This document shows, one piece after another, positions 17,288-26,531 of a stretch of 64,000 nt of DNA (positions within the stretch are counted from its first letter, which is position 1; every line of letters begins with the position of its first letter). Under the pieces are notes generated by a model. That model saw only the letters and a list, made by a program, of their open reading frames with translations. It did not search any database and was not told the origin of the DNA. The position numbers and the translations under genes are program-made. Source of the stretch: Aneurinibacillus sp. Ricciae_BoGa-3. GTDB lineage: Bacteria; Bacillota; Bacilli; Aneurinibacillales; Aneurinibacillaceae. The stretch is taken from the NCBI RefSeq assembly GCF_028421645.1, contig NZ_CP116887.1, positions 2,110,001 to 2,174,000 of the forward strand, given 5' to 3'.

Positions 17288-18047
17288 TAATTTAACCATA
17301 CGTTTTGGCGGGGTAATTGCCGTCAATAAAGTTAGTGTCCACATCAAACAAGGGCAGATATTCGGCCTAATCGGACCAAACGGTGCAGGGAAAACTACCT
17401 TTTTCAACTTATTATCAGGTATTTACAAGCCAACCGATGGAAGGATCTTTTTTAAAGGGCAAGATATCACCTCATTGAAAACTCATGAGTTCACGCCATT
17501 AGGTATTTCAAGAACATTTCAAAATATAAGGTTGCTTAAAGGCCATTCTGTTGTCGATAATCTCTTGCTTGCAACTCATCATAGGTTACATTACACCTTC
17601 ATTTCCGCATTCTTTAATTTAAAAAAATTTAGAGATAACGAAATGAACGCAAAAAAAATCGTGATAGACTTACTGGAAAAATACGATATGGAAGGATTTC
17701 AGGATCACATTGCCAGTGAGTTGCCACAAGGTTTACAGCGTAAGGTGGAAATAATCAGGGCTTTAGCAACCGGGGCGGAAGTTATTTTCCTTGATGAACC
17801 TGCTGCTGGATTAAATCCTTCTGAAACTGTTGAGCTCATGAAACTGATTCGGCAGCTGAAAAATGAAAAAAAGACAGTCATTCTTATCGAGCATGACATG
17901 AAATTAGTAAAAGGAATATGTGATGAAATTGCTGTCCTTCATTTTGGTCAGCTACTAGACCAGGGAAGCTATGAAAAAGTGACCGCCAACCCTAATGTTG
18001 TTCAGGCTTATCTAGGCAGGAGGTACGAAGATGCTCAAAATCAATAA
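17262..18047 (+). CDS. livG: ABC transporter ATP-binding protein
   Basis: ATPase of the Liv-type importer, 261 aa. Walker A GPNGAGKTTFFN (about residues 38-49), a signature region reading LPQGLQRKVEIIRAL in place of the usual LSGGQ core, and Walker B VIFLDEPAAGLNP are all present, with the switch His in LIEHDM. ATG 17262 has AAAGGGGG at 17244-17251; it starts inside livM. The relaxed signature sequence is common in LivG proteins. Confidence 0.92.
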   Translation: MSQPILQTDNLTIRFGGVIAVNKVSVHIKQGQIFGLIGPNGAGKTTFFNLLSGIYKPTDGRIFFKGQDITSLKTHEFTPLGISRTFQNIRLLKGHSVVDNLLLATHHRLHYTFISAFFNLKKFRDNEMNAKKIVIDLLEKYDMEGFQDHIASELPQGLQRKVEIIRALATGAEVIFLDEPAAGLNPSETVELMKLIRQLKNEKKTVILIEHDMKLVKGICDEIAVLHFGQLLDQGSYEKVTANPNVVQAYLGRRYEDAQNQ

Positions 18048-18732
18048 TGTAGCCGTTCAATATGGGAATGTTCAAGCACTAAAAGGAGTGTCGCTGGAAG
18101 TAAAACAAGGAGAAGCGGTCACACTGATCGGCTCGAATGGCGCAGGTAAATCAACTTTGCTTAAGACGATATCGGGATTAATTCGACCAAAAGCCGGTTC
18201 CATTCTATTTGAGGGCGAAGAAATAACAAATTCAAATCCTGACAAGATCGTCAGTCGTGGAATTGCCCATGTTCCAGAGGGAAGAAGGATTTTTACCAAC
18301 ATGACGGTAATGGAGAACTTAAGAATTGGTGCCTATCTTAGAAAAGATAAGGAACAATTGAAAGCGGATTATGAAGAAGTTTTCTCCCTCTTTCCTATTT
18401 TAAAGGAACGTGTGAATCAAATGGCAGGCACATTGTCAGGAGGAGAACAACAGATGTTAGCGTTAAGCCGGGCGTTACTGTCAAAACCGAAACTGATTAT
18501 TTTAGATGAACCATCTCTTGGATTGGCACCGGTAATGGTTGATATTGTTTTTGATGTCATTAAAAAAGTTCAAAAGTTGGGAATTACGGTGTTACTCGTT
18601 GAACAAAATGCACATCTGGCTCTGGAGGCATCTGAGCGGGCTTATGTTATAGAGACAGGTGAGATTAAGTTTTCAGGCATATCAAGCTCTTTATTGAAAG
18701 ATGAAAGGGTAATCGAAGCCTATCTGGGATAG
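18031..18732 (+). CDS. livF: ABC transporter ATP-binding protein
   Basis: Second ATPase, 233 aa, the LivF type. Walker A GSNGAGKSTLLK, signature LSGGEQQMLALSRALL, Walker B LIILDEPSLGLAP and the switch region VEQNAH are clear. It starts 17 bp inside livG behind AGGAGGTACGAAG, so translation is coupled. It completes the JHMGF set. Confidence 0.93.
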   Translation: MLKINNVAVQYGNVQALKGVSLEVKQGEAVTLIGSNGAGKSTLLKTISGLIRPKAGSILFEGEEITNSNPDKIVSRGIAHVPEGRRIFTNMTVMENLRIGAYLRKDKEQLKADYEEVFSLFPILKERVNQMAGTLSGGEQQMLALSRALLSKPKLIILDEPSLGLAPVMVDIVFDVIKKVQKLGITVLLVEQNAHLALEASERAYVIETGEIKFSGISSSLLKDERVIEAYLG

Positions 18733-18841
18733 AGAAATGTTTGAATGAATGCGGGGGTAGCCGTAAATGTCAACTCACCCATCAATCTGCATTGTCGCAG
18801 GAATAGACAAACTTACTTGAAACGAATTGGAAGTGATAGCT

Positions 18842-19612
18842 GTGAGTGTAGAAAATTCCATGCAGACAATTAATCGAGCGGTTCAGATTTTAAAGTGCTT
18901 TTCAAAAGATGAGAAAGTACTTTCCCTGGCCGATATTCATCATAGACTTGGTTTGTCTAAATCGAGCCTTCAAAGGATATTGAACACATTGGTCATAAAT
19001 GGATTTATCGAAAAAGACAACACAGAAAAAGTATATAAGTTAGGGATAGAACTCTATTATTTAGGTAAACTTGTTGAAGAGCATTCGCATCTTTTAACTA
19101 TAGCTAAACCTTACTTAAAGAAGTTAAGAGATCGGTTTGGAGAGAGCGTTTATTTAAATATAATTGAAAACAATCAGCGAAAATGTATTGCTTTAGAAGA
19201 GGCCACTCATGATTTAATGACCATTTCATACATTGGTCAAACTTCCCCTTTGTATGCAGGGGCATCCGCTAAGTTGTTACTGGCTTTTCTTCCTTACTAT
19301 GAAATAACAGATTATATTGGAAAAGTCGAATTAACTCCTATTACCCAGTCGACTATTACAAATAAAGAGTCACTAAAGGAAGAATTAATGGAAATAAAAC
19401 AAAAGGGATATGCCATTAGTTATGGGGAACGTGTTTTTGGTGTCTGTTCAGTCAGTGCTCCGATATTATACAGAGGCACCGATTTAATAGGTGGCTTGTC
19501 CATATCTGCTCCCATGGTAAGGGTTAGTGATACATTATTCAATGAGTATGTTGATGGTATTAAAGAGGCGGCAAATGAAATTAGTAATGAATTTGAGTTT
19601 TCTGTATGCTAA
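18842..19612 (+). CDS. IclR family transcriptional regulator
   Basis: DNA-binding regulator of 256 aa. Residues about 10-60 form the winged helix (TINRAVQILKCF and LSLADIHHRLGLSKSSLQRILNTL), and the remainder is the IclR effector domain (GQTSPLYAGASAKLLLAFLP, GYAISYGERVFGVCSVSAPI). GTG 18842 is preferred because GGAAGTGA (18829-18836) precedes it; TTG 18827 and ATG 18860 are alternatives. IclR proteins often control adjacent catabolic operons and bind an aromatic or organic acid. It probably controls the liv and acyl-CoA genes upstream. Confidence 0.9.
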   Translation: MSVENSMQTINRAVQILKCFSKDEKVLSLADIHHRLGLSKSSLQRILNTLVINGFIEKDNTEKVYKLGIELYYLGKLVEEHSHLLTIAKPYLKKLRDRFGESVYLNIIENNQRKCIALEEATHDLMTISYIGQTSPLYAGASAKLLLAFLPYYEITDYIGKVELTPITQSTITNKESLKEELMEIKQKGYAISYGERVFGVCSVSAPILYRGTDLIGGLSISAPMVRVSDTLFNEYVDGIKEAANEISNEFEFSVC

Positions 19613-19726
19613 GCAGACTTGAAAACAATGGCTTCAAATGCCACAATATAACAGTGTGCACTGCGCACTGCAGACTAGGCGTGAAAAGACTATTATGGAC
19701 GAATCCGAACAGGAGGTTTATGAAAA

Positions 19727-20182
19727 ATGCCAATGAGATTAAAAAGCCCGATGCCAGAGCTAAAAGGGGCAACCGAATGGTTTAACGCTGAGGGGTTCGA
19801 TCCCAAACAACTAATTGGAAAACCTACTCTGATTCATTTCTGGGCAGTCTCTTGTCACATCTGTCATGAAGTGATGGATGAAGTAGTATCTTATGTCCAT
19901 CAATACAAGGACAAAGGATTACAAGTGGTCGCGGTTCACATGCCAAAGCAGGAAAGTGATATGGATATCGAAAAAGTAAAAAAAGATATCCAACAGTATG
20001 GCATCGTGCAGCCGATCGCTGTTGATAACGCTTATGCGCTTGCGGATGCATTCGAGAATCAGTTTTTCCCGGCATTTTTCTTATTTGACCAAGAAGGAAA
20101 ATTATTTTACCGGGCGGCAGGAGACAAAGGATTTAAGAATGTGAAACCTAAAATTGAACAACTGTTGGGAATAGAGGGTTAA
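19727..20182 (+). CDS. TlpA-like thioredoxin-fold protein
   Basis: Small cytoplasmic protein of 151 aa without signal peptide. HFWAVSCHICHEVMDE carries a CHIC redox motif in the thioredoxin-fold position, and FFPAFFLFDQEGKLFYRAAG holds the cis-Pro region. The insert between them (residues 75-100) is typical of TlpA/ResA-type redoxins. Start ATG 19727 follows AGGAGGTTTATGAAA. A terminator follows, so it appears monocistronic. The specific partner is unknown. Confidence 0.82.
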   Translation: MPMRLKSPMPELKGATEWFNAEGFDPKQLIGKPTLIHFWAVSCHICHEVMDEVVSYVHQYKDKGLQVVAVHMPKQESDMDIEKVKKDIQQYGIVQPIAVDNAYALADAFENQFFPAFFLFDQEGKLFYRAAGDKGFKNVKPKIEQLLGIEG

Positions 20183-20636
20183 CCTCAAAGTATTCCTTAA
20201 TTAAGAAAAAATGTAAAGATGAAAGCAGCTTTCCTTGAACACTATCAGGGAGGCTGCTTTTTAAATTTCACCAGAAATTTTCCCTTAATTATATAAATCA
20301 AAATGACAGCAGCCGGCTTGGTAAAACTGAAGCCGGTTGTTATAATTGGTTGATAATTATATGATTTTAAAATAGAATGATGTAACTGATAAAGTGAGTT
20401 GTTAAAGGGTCTAAAAAATTAGCCTTCGTAATGAGTGTAGGCGAGAAAGATAATCTATCTATTGAACATTGACTTATCGAAACGAGTTAATTGTTCTGAA
20501 TACAAACAACAGAAGTAAAAAGGATAATATGTGCATTTTTATGTTGCAGGACAAAGCCAACGCTGTTTAAGATAGAAAAGGAGGATTTTTATTCAAATAT
20601 TGGATTTTAACTGAAAAATAAGGAAGGATTATACAC
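20183..20636. other. 454-bp intergenic region
   Basis: Contains the terminator of the TlpA-like gene, then AGCCGGCTT (20311-20319) able to pair with AAGCCGGTT (20330-20338), then AT-rich DNA. AAAAGGAGG at 20576-20584 is a perfect ribosome site with only a 7-codon frame after it (20591-20614), ahead of the MFS gene. No other gene is evident. Confidence 0.6.
20222..20262 (+). terminator. Terminator of TlpA-like gene
   Basis: AAAGCAGC (20222-20229) pairs with GCTGCTTT (20253-20260), the inner bases can extend the stem, and T residues follow. Confidence 0.7.
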
Positions 20637-21863
20637 ATGCAATTAGCGCTTAAAACACCACAAGTACAACCTACAACTATTTATCGCGTGTTATTTGCCA
20701 TTAGTTTAGGCCATTTTTTAAATGATTCGATGCAGTCGGTCGTGCCAGCGCTCTTTCCAATCCTGGAAAAATCCATGGCGCTCAACTACACGCAAATCGG
20801 TTGGATCGCTTTTGCACTTAACATGACATCATCCATTATGCAGCCGGTTTTTGGCGTATTTTCTGACAAGCGGCCTTCTCCTTTTCTACTTCCTATTGCT
20901 ATGTGTGTCAGTATGATAGGAATGGTTGGATTAGCGATCGCGCCTAATTTTTATTTGGTGGTCGCATCTGTGCTATTTGTTGGATTTGGTTCGGCGATTT
21001 TCCATCCAGAGGGCTCGCGTGTAGCCTATATGGCGGCAGGGGGAAAACGAGGATTAGCGCAGTCGATCTACCAGGTCGGCGGCAATACTGGGCAATCTAT
21101 GGCACCGCTCTTCACAGCATTTATTTTTGTTGGGCTGGGTCAATTTGGAACGATCTGGTTTACAATATTGGCCGTCATTGGAGCTGTTGTATTGTACACC
21201 GTGTCTATTTGGTATAAAGGTGAGCTGGCATTCCGCAAACAAATGAAAAAGAAGCCAGTCTCCGAAACTCTTACATTAAGCAAACAAGTGGTTTTTGCCA
21301 TTTGTCTGCTGATTTTTCTCGTATTTGCCCGTTCTTGGTATGGGGCAGGTATTTTGAATTATTTTCAGTTTTATGTGATTGAAAAGTTTGGTTTTTCCAT
21401 TAAAGCCGCACAGCTCTATGTGTTTTTATTTATGATTACAGGGGTGCTGGGTACATTTTTCGGCGGTCCATTGGCCGATCGTTTTGGCAAGCGAAACATT
21501 TTGCTGTTCTCTATGCTTGGATCGGCTCCATTTACCCTGCTGTTGCCACATGTATCTGCTGCTTTTGCTGCACCGTTGTTAGTCATAATAGGATTTATTA
21601 TTCAATCTAGTTTTAGTGTGACCGTTGTTTATGCGCAAGAATTACTCCCTGGTAAAATCGGCCTGGTATCAGGTTTAATTGTGGGCCTTGCCTTCGGTAT
21701 GGGAGCACTAGGGGCCGTTATTTTCGGGAAACTAGCTGATGTATACAGCCTTCAGTTTATTATGCTTTTATGCAGTTACTTACCAATTCTGGGCATTTTA
21801 ACGTGGTTACTTCCTACTGATAAGCGCATAAAAGAAATACACGAAATGTCCAAAGGATCTTAA
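20637..21863 (+). CDS. MFS transporter, fosmidomycin-resistance (Fsr) type
   Basis: Twelve-helix MFS carrier of 408 aa. The N-terminal helix HFLNDSMQSVVPALFPILEKSMALNYTQIG is the mark of the Fsr branch, and VGFGSAIFHPEGSRVAYMAAGGKRG is its conserved loop. Proteins of this branch export small molecules such as fosmidomycin; the natural substrate here is unknown. Start ATG 20637 follows AAGGAAGGATTATACAC. It is separated from neighbours by long gaps and stands alone. Confidence 0.88.
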   Translation: MQLALKTPQVQPTTIYRVLFAISLGHFLNDSMQSVVPALFPILEKSMALNYTQIGWIAFALNMTSSIMQPVFGVFSDKRPSPFLLPIAMCVSMIGMVGLAIAPNFYLVVASVLFVGFGSAIFHPEGSRVAYMAAGGKRGLAQSIYQVGGNTGQSMAPLFTAFIFVGLGQFGTIWFTILAVIGAVVLYTVSIWYKGELAFRKQMKKKPVSETLTLSKQVVFAICLLIFLVFARSWYGAGILNYFQFYVIEKFGFSIKAAQLYVFLFMITGVLGTFFGGPLADRFGKRNILLFSMLGSAPFTLLLPHVSAAFAAPLLVIIGFIIQSSFSVTVVYAQELLPGKIGLVSGLIVGLAFGMGALGAVIFGKLADVYSLQFIMLLCSYLPILGILTWLLPTDKRIKEIHEMSKGS

Positions 21864-22166
21864 TCGTACAAAATGAAGTCATTTGGCGTTTTCCCCCTGT
21901 GGTTCCAAATATTATTATTCCGTTAAAGGATAATAGGAGTGAACTGCAGGGGATTTCAATTATTATGCCAGTTCGTTTCAAACTGCAGCGCATTCGATTG
22001 TATATTTGACTGAATTTTTATATTTGTTTATCATTATATGGTGAAAAGGTAATTATCATACAGTTAGCTGCAGTGGACAGGCTTCATGCAACAGATTCAC
22101 CAAGCTACATATCCACTCTAGTGTGTGGATGGAAGAGAGTATCATCAAATTTCTAGGAGGATGAAA
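21864..22166. other. Intergenic region with promoter for the hydratase/ligase pair
   Basis: About 300 bp. The only clear element is the SigA-type promoter at 22006-22034; the rest is AT-rich without recognisable genes. Confidence 0.5.
22006..22034 (+). promoter_or_regulatory. SigA-type promoter
   Basis: TTGACT (22006-22011), 17-bp spacer, TATCAT (22029-22034). It lies about 130 bp before the enoyl-CoA hydratase gene. Confidence 0.55.
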
Positions 22167-22946
22167 ATGGAAAATAATGATCTGCTCATTACCTTTGAAG
22201 GACCGATACTATCTTTGAAACTGAACCGGCCAACTGCGCTCAACGCATTTAGCCCAGCTATGATTGAAGGTTTAATAGCATCTCTGGAAGAGGCGCGTAA
22301 CAATGAACACATTCGAGTAGTTCTGCTTTCTGGTGCAGGCCGGTCGTTCAGTGCAGGCGGGGACGTAAAAGGAATGGGGGAATCTTCTCCTGGCCAGGTC
22401 TATGAACATGTTGGCAAACTGAACCAGTTAATTAAACTGATGAAAGAGGTAGAGAAGCCGATTATTGCGGTTGTACATGGATTTGCTGCTGGCGCAGGCT
22501 TTAATCTCGCTTTAGCTTGTGATTTAATCATCGCTGCGGAAGATAGCAAGTTTGTGCTCAGCTTTTCCCAGGTAGGATTGATATCAGACGGAGGCGGCTC
22601 CTTCTTTTTGCCCCGCTTGATTGGCATCCATCGGGCAAAAGAGTTATTATTCAGCGCTGAGCCACTGGAAGCGGCTAAGGCCTATGAATGGGGAATCGTT
22701 AATCGGCTTTATCCGCTAGAGGAGCTACAGACAGCTGCTATGGAATACGCGAAGAAGTTGGCTAATGGACCTAGCCGCGCGTACGGGCTTTTGAAAAAAA
22801 TCGCGGATCAGTCACTGGTGTCTGGCCTGGAAGATATTTTAGAACAGGAGCGAATTACACAGGCGATGATGGTTACAACCGAAGACCATGAAGAGGGTGT
22901 ACGGGCCTTTAAGGAAAAACGCAAGCCTGCCTTTAAAGGAAGGTAA
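22167..22946 (+). CDS. Enoyl-CoA hydratase/isomerase family protein
   Basis: Crotonase-fold protein of 259 aa. Oxyanion motifs GRSFSAGGDVKGMG (residues about 57-70) and HGFAAGAGFNLALACDLIIAAED (about 102-124) are present, followed by SFSQVGLISDGGGSFFLPRLIG. AGGAGG (22155-22160) favours ATG 22167 with 6-nt spacing. It precedes an acyl-CoA synthetase by 80 bp and probably forms a beta-oxidation-like pair with it. It is related to, but distinct from, the hydratase at 13,234. Confidence 0.9.
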   Translation: MENNDLLITFEGPILSLKLNRPTALNAFSPAMIEGLIASLEEARNNEHIRVVLLSGAGRSFSAGGDVKGMGESSPGQVYEHVGKLNQLIKLMKEVEKPIIAVVHGFAAGAGFNLALACDLIIAAEDSKFVLSFSQVGLISDGGGSFFLPRLIGIHRAKELLFSAEPLEAAKAYEWGIVNRLYPLEELQTAAMEYAKKLANGPSRAYGLLKKIADQSLVSGLEDILEQERITQAMMVTTEDHEEGVRAFKEKRKPAFKGR

Positions 22947-23028
22947 ATCGAGTATATTTCCAATTGGTAGAATCTTTAAAATAATATAATATTACTAATG
23001 GACATTTAAATAGTTGGGAGGTATGTCT

Positions 23029-24696
23029 ATGATGCGTTTGCATCTAAATTACTGGCCGTCCCGCATGCCCACTTCACTTTCTGTTCCGGAGACTACGTTG
23101 TATGACAATCTGGAAGTGACAGCACGCCGTTATCCAAATAAAATGGCGGTGATGTATTACGGGGCTCGGCTTTCCTATCAGAAGCTGCTGCAGGATGTGG
23201 ACAGAATGGCTGCTTATTTGCATCTGGCAGGTGTGAGAAAACAGGATCGGATTTTGCTGTATATGCAGAACAGCCCCCAGTTTATTATTGCTTATTATGC
23301 CATTTTACGTGCAGGTGCAGTGGTTGTGCCTGTAAATCCTATGAATTTAACTGAGGAGCTGTCTCACTATATTCAAGATGGAGCGGTGAAGTTAGGTTTT
23401 GTTGGGCAGGAACTGTTCGAACGAATTGCTCCTTTAATCGGGAGCAGTAGTCTCGAACAGGTGATTAACGCCACCTATTCCGATTATAGCGGAGATGCCA
23501 CTGAAGCGTCGGATGTAGTAAAAGCACCGCGAATGAGCGTTCCCTCCCCTGCGGCTATCGAATGGATGAAGGCGCTTACCGAGGTGGATGATCCGCCTCA
23601 GTTGCCTATAACTCATGCAGATGATTTAGCCGTTCTTTCTTACACATCAGGCACCACAGGCAAACCGAAAGGCTGTATGCATACGCATAGAACCATTCAA
23701 GCAAATGTGGTGTCTACCACAGTATGGGGCGCAATGACACCTGACGTTGTTTCTCTTACTACGCTACCGCTTTTCCATGTGACGGGTATGGTGCATAGCA
23801 TGCATGCACCCGTTTACACAGGCGCTGCGATGGTCGTGATGACCCGCTGGGATCGGAATACGGCGGCTGCCTTGATTCAGCAGCATAAGTGTACACACTG
23901 GACGAATATTAGCACGATGGTTGTTGATTTCCTGGCGAACCCGCGCCTGGGTGAATTTGATACGAGCTCACTGCAAGTAATAGATGGAGGCGGAGCCCCG
24001 CTGCCGGCAGCTGTTGGGGAGAAGTTATACCAGACAACCGGCCTGCGCTATGTAGAAGGGTATGGCCTTTCGGAAACCATGTCACAAACACACTTCAATC
24101 CAATCGACCGGCCAAAATTGCAGTGCATGGGGATCCCTGCATTTGATGTCGATGCCCGAATTATTGACCCGGAAACGTTAGAGGAAAAAGGGGTAAGAGA
24201 AGAAGGCGAGGTTGTAATTAACGGCCCTCAAGTTTTCAAAGGATACTGGCAGCGTCCCGAAGAAAATGAGAATGCTTTCTTAAATATAGACGGAAAGATG
24301 TTTTTCCGAACGGGCGACATTGCCTACTATGACGAAGAAGGCTATTTCTTTATGGTGGACAGAGTAAAGCGGATGATTAATGCATCCGGGCTTAAAGTGT
24401 GGCCGTCTGAAGTGGAGTCTATTCTATACCGGCATCCTGCCATTGAACAAGCCTGTGTAGTTGGGGTTCCTGATGAAAGAAAAGGTGAAGAGATTAAAGC
24501 GTATGTGGTGTTGCAGGAAAATCAGCGGGGGCTTATTAGCGAAGAAGAAATCATTCGTTGGTCCCAACTACAGATGGCAGCGTACAAATACCCACGCATT
24601 ATTGAGTTTGTTGAGTCGTTGCCTGTATCAGGCAGCGGCAAAATTCTCTGGCGTAAACTTCAGGAGCTGGAACAAAGCAAAACAGCTAAATCATAG
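23029..24696 (+). CDS. AMP-forming acyl-CoA synthetase (long-chain fatty acid-CoA ligase-like)
   Basis: Adenylate-forming enzyme of 555 aa that makes acyl-CoA from acid, ATP and CoA. Visible motifs are LSYTSGTTGKPKGCMHTHR (ATP-binding), YVEGYGLSETMSQTHFNP, FFRTGDIAYYDEEGYFFMVDRVK (hinge) and the catalytic Lys in PVSGSGKILWRKL near the C-terminus. ATG 23029 has GGGAGG at 23016-23021. It follows an enoyl-CoA hydratase and is followed directly by a decayed phosphotriesterase gene. Acyl chain length cannot be read. Confidence 0.92.
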   Translation: MMRLHLNYWPSRMPTSLSVPETTLYDNLEVTARRYPNKMAVMYYGARLSYQKLLQDVDRMAAYLHLAGVRKQDRILLYMQNSPQFIIAYYAILRAGAVVVPVNPMNLTEELSHYIQDGAVKLGFVGQELFERIAPLIGSSSLEQVINATYSDYSGDATEASDVVKAPRMSVPSPAAIEWMKALTEVDDPPQLPITHADDLAVLSYTSGTTGKPKGCMHTHRTIQANVVSTTVWGAMTPDVVSLTTLPLFHVTGMVHSMHAPVYTGAAMVVMTRWDRNTAAALIQQHKCTHWTNISTMVVDFLANPRLGEFDTSSLQVIDGGGAPLPAAVGEKLYQTTGLRYVEGYGLSETMSQTHFNPIDRPKLQCMGIPAFDVDARIIDPETLEEKGVREEGEVVINGPQVFKGYWQRPEENENAFLNIDGKMFFRTGDIAYYDEEGYFFMVDRVKRMINASGLKVWPSEVESILYRHPAIEQACVVGVPDERKGEEIKAYVVLQENQRGLISEEEIIRWSQLQMAAYKYPRIIEFVESLPVSGSGKILWRKLQELEQSKTAKS

Positions 24697-24919
24697 GGGG
24701 GGGCAGATCCGGCACGGATTATGATCGGCCACATGTGCGGCAATACAGATGTTGCCTTATCATGCTAGAACATTGGCACACGGCGTTAATATTTCGTTGA
24801 CCGGTTCGGGATTCAAGGCGGTTGAAGTTCTCCATACGATGATGGTGAGCAATCCGTCCCGCTTGTTTGGCGTGGAAACAGCAGCGGTTGGGCGTCGAGC
24901 CAAAGAGCCCGCCCAATAA
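24697..24919 (+). pseudogene. Remnant of phosphotriesterase-family (TIM-barrel) metallohydrolase
   Basis: Three scraps of a phosphotriesterase-family protein remain. The first, from base 24703 in one frame, reads ADPARIMIGHMCGNTDVA, matching the metal-His strand of the family. A +1 shift then leads, in the frame of ATG 24749, to YHARTLAHGVNISLTGSGF, the next barrel strand. After a large internal loss it ends with VLHTMMVSNPSRLFGVE, the family C-terminus. Everything before the first scrap is absent and a run of G bases joins it to the ligase stop codon. The gene is clearly dead. Confidence 0.7.
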
Positions 24920-24929
24920 TAGATGCACG

Positions 24930-24958
24930 ACCCATCCTTAAACGGGATGGGTTTCTTT
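24930..24958 (+). terminator. Terminator after ligase and phosphotriesterase remnant
   Basis: ACCCATCC (24930-24937), 6-nt loop, GGATGGGT (24944-24951), then TTCTTTT. Strong Rho-independent form. Confidence 0.85.
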
Positions 24959-25053
24959 TGTGTGGTCTGAATTTTGTGTAATTTTTAAAATTCATTTTCT
25001 TGAATGAATATGCGTGATAAACTAATGAAATGATTAAGGAGGAAGGTGAGACA

Positions 25054-26517
25054 TTGGAAATGCAGCTTATTATCTCAATAACCATATATATGATTGGGAT
25101 GCTTTGGATCGGTTACTATGCCTATAAGCGTACAGCGGATTTATCGGACTATATGCTGGGTGGACGAAATTTGGGACCCGCAGTTACGGCTCTCAGTGCT
25201 GGTGCGTCAGATATGAGCGGCTGGTTGATGATGGGGTTGCCAGGCGCGATGTATACGCAGGGACTAAGCGCTTCCTGGATTGTAATTGGGCTGACGCTTG
25301 GAAGTTATGCGAACTGGTTGTATGTGGCACCAAGATTACGGATCTATACGGAGATTGCTTCAAATTCGATTACCATTCCATCGTTTTTGGAAAATCGGTT
25401 TGAAGACAGGTCGAATCTGCTTCGGCTAGTCTCTGGAATCGTTATTATGGTTTTTTTCACGTTCTATGTGTCAGCAGGTATTGTTTCTGGCGCCGTTCTT
25501 TTCCAAAATACGTTCGGGATGAACTACCACACGGGGCTTTATTTAATAGCGGGGGTTGTGGTGGCCTACACACTTTTTGGAGGCTTTCTCGCTGTCAGTT
25601 TAACGGATTTTGTTCAAGGATTAATCATGGTTTTATCGCTTATTATGGTTCCAGCCGTTACGCTGGCTCACTCAGGCGGCATAGCGAATACATTAGAAGT
25701 TGTCCAGCGCGTTAATCCGTCCTACATGGATTTCTTTAAAGGAACTTCTGCTTTGGGAATTATATCGCTGCTTGCATGGGGATTGGGGTATTTTGGACAA
25801 CCTCATATTATTGTGCGCTTTATGGCGATCACAAATGTTAGGGAAATCAAAAAAGCCCGCCGTATTGGCATAAGCTGGATGATCTTTTCAGTGCTCGGTG
25901 CGATGCTGACCGGCTTTTTCGGAATCGCATACTATCAAACGCATGGCCTTAAGATTGCTAATCCAGAAACGGTGTTTATTGAATTAGGAAAAATTCTGTT
26001 TACACCTCTTTTAACCGGATTTATCATTGCGGCCATACTCGCCGCCATTATGAGTACCATTTCTTCGCAACTACTTGTCACATCTAGCTCGCTAACGGAA
26101 GATGTGTATAAAACCTTCTTCAGACGGCAGGCAACAGATAAAGAACTTGTTTTCGCAGGCCGTCTAGCTGTCCTGGTTGTTGCGGTAATCGCGTCAATGC
26201 TTGCCTTTAACCAAAACGCCACGATTTTGTCGCTTGTTGGCTATGCGTGGGCTGGGTTTGGAGCGTCATTTGGGCCAGTTATTCTATTAAGCCTGTTCTG
26301 GAAAAGAATGAACAAGTGGGGAGCTTTAAGTGGAATGATCATTGGCGCAGCTACGATCATTGTTTGGACTCGTTTCCCATTTTTGAAAAACCATCTGTAT
26401 GAAATGGTGCCAGGATTTGCTGCCAACTTATTAGCAATATATGTCGCGAGCTTATTAACAGCTAAACCATCTAATAACGTGTTAAAGCAATTTGATGAAT
26501 CGAGAAAAATCGCCTAA
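25054..26517 (+). CDS. putP: Sodium/proline symporter, PutP type
   Basis: Sodium:solute symporter family protein of about 487 aa with thirteen hydrophobic segments. Early residues LSDYMLGGRNLGPAVTALSAGASDMSGWLMMGLPG match the PutP signature with its Na+-binding region, and the mid-protein GYFGQPHIIVRFMAI and SSQLLVTSSSLTEDVYK are also typical. TTG 25054 follows AAGGAGG and GGTGAG; ATG 25060 is an equally reasonable start. Import of L-proline with Na+ is likely. A thioredoxin-like gene starts 14 bp after its stop. Confidence 0.9.
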   Translation: MEMQLIISITIYMIGMLWIGYYAYKRTADLSDYMLGGRNLGPAVTALSAGASDMSGWLMMGLPGAMYTQGLSASWIVIGLTLGSYANWLYVAPRLRIYTEIASNSITIPSFLENRFEDRSNLLRLVSGIVIMVFFTFYVSAGIVSGAVLFQNTFGMNYHTGLYLIAGVVVAYTLFGGFLAVSLTDFVQGLIMVLSLIMVPAVTLAHSGGIANTLEVVQRVNPSYMDFFKGTSALGIISLLAWGLGYFGQPHIIVRFMAITNVREIKKARRIGISWMIFSVLGAMLTGFFGIAYYQTHGLKIANPETVFIELGKILFTPLLTGFIIAAILAAIMSTISSQLLVTSSSLTEDVYKTFFRRQATDKELVFAGRLAVLVVAVIASMLAFNQNATILSLVGYAWAGFGASFGPVILLSLFWKRMNKWGALSGMIIGAATIIVWTRFPFLKNHLYEMVPGFAANLLAIYVASLLTAKPSNNVLKQFDESRKIA

Positions 26518-26531
26518 AGAAGGAATGGAAA

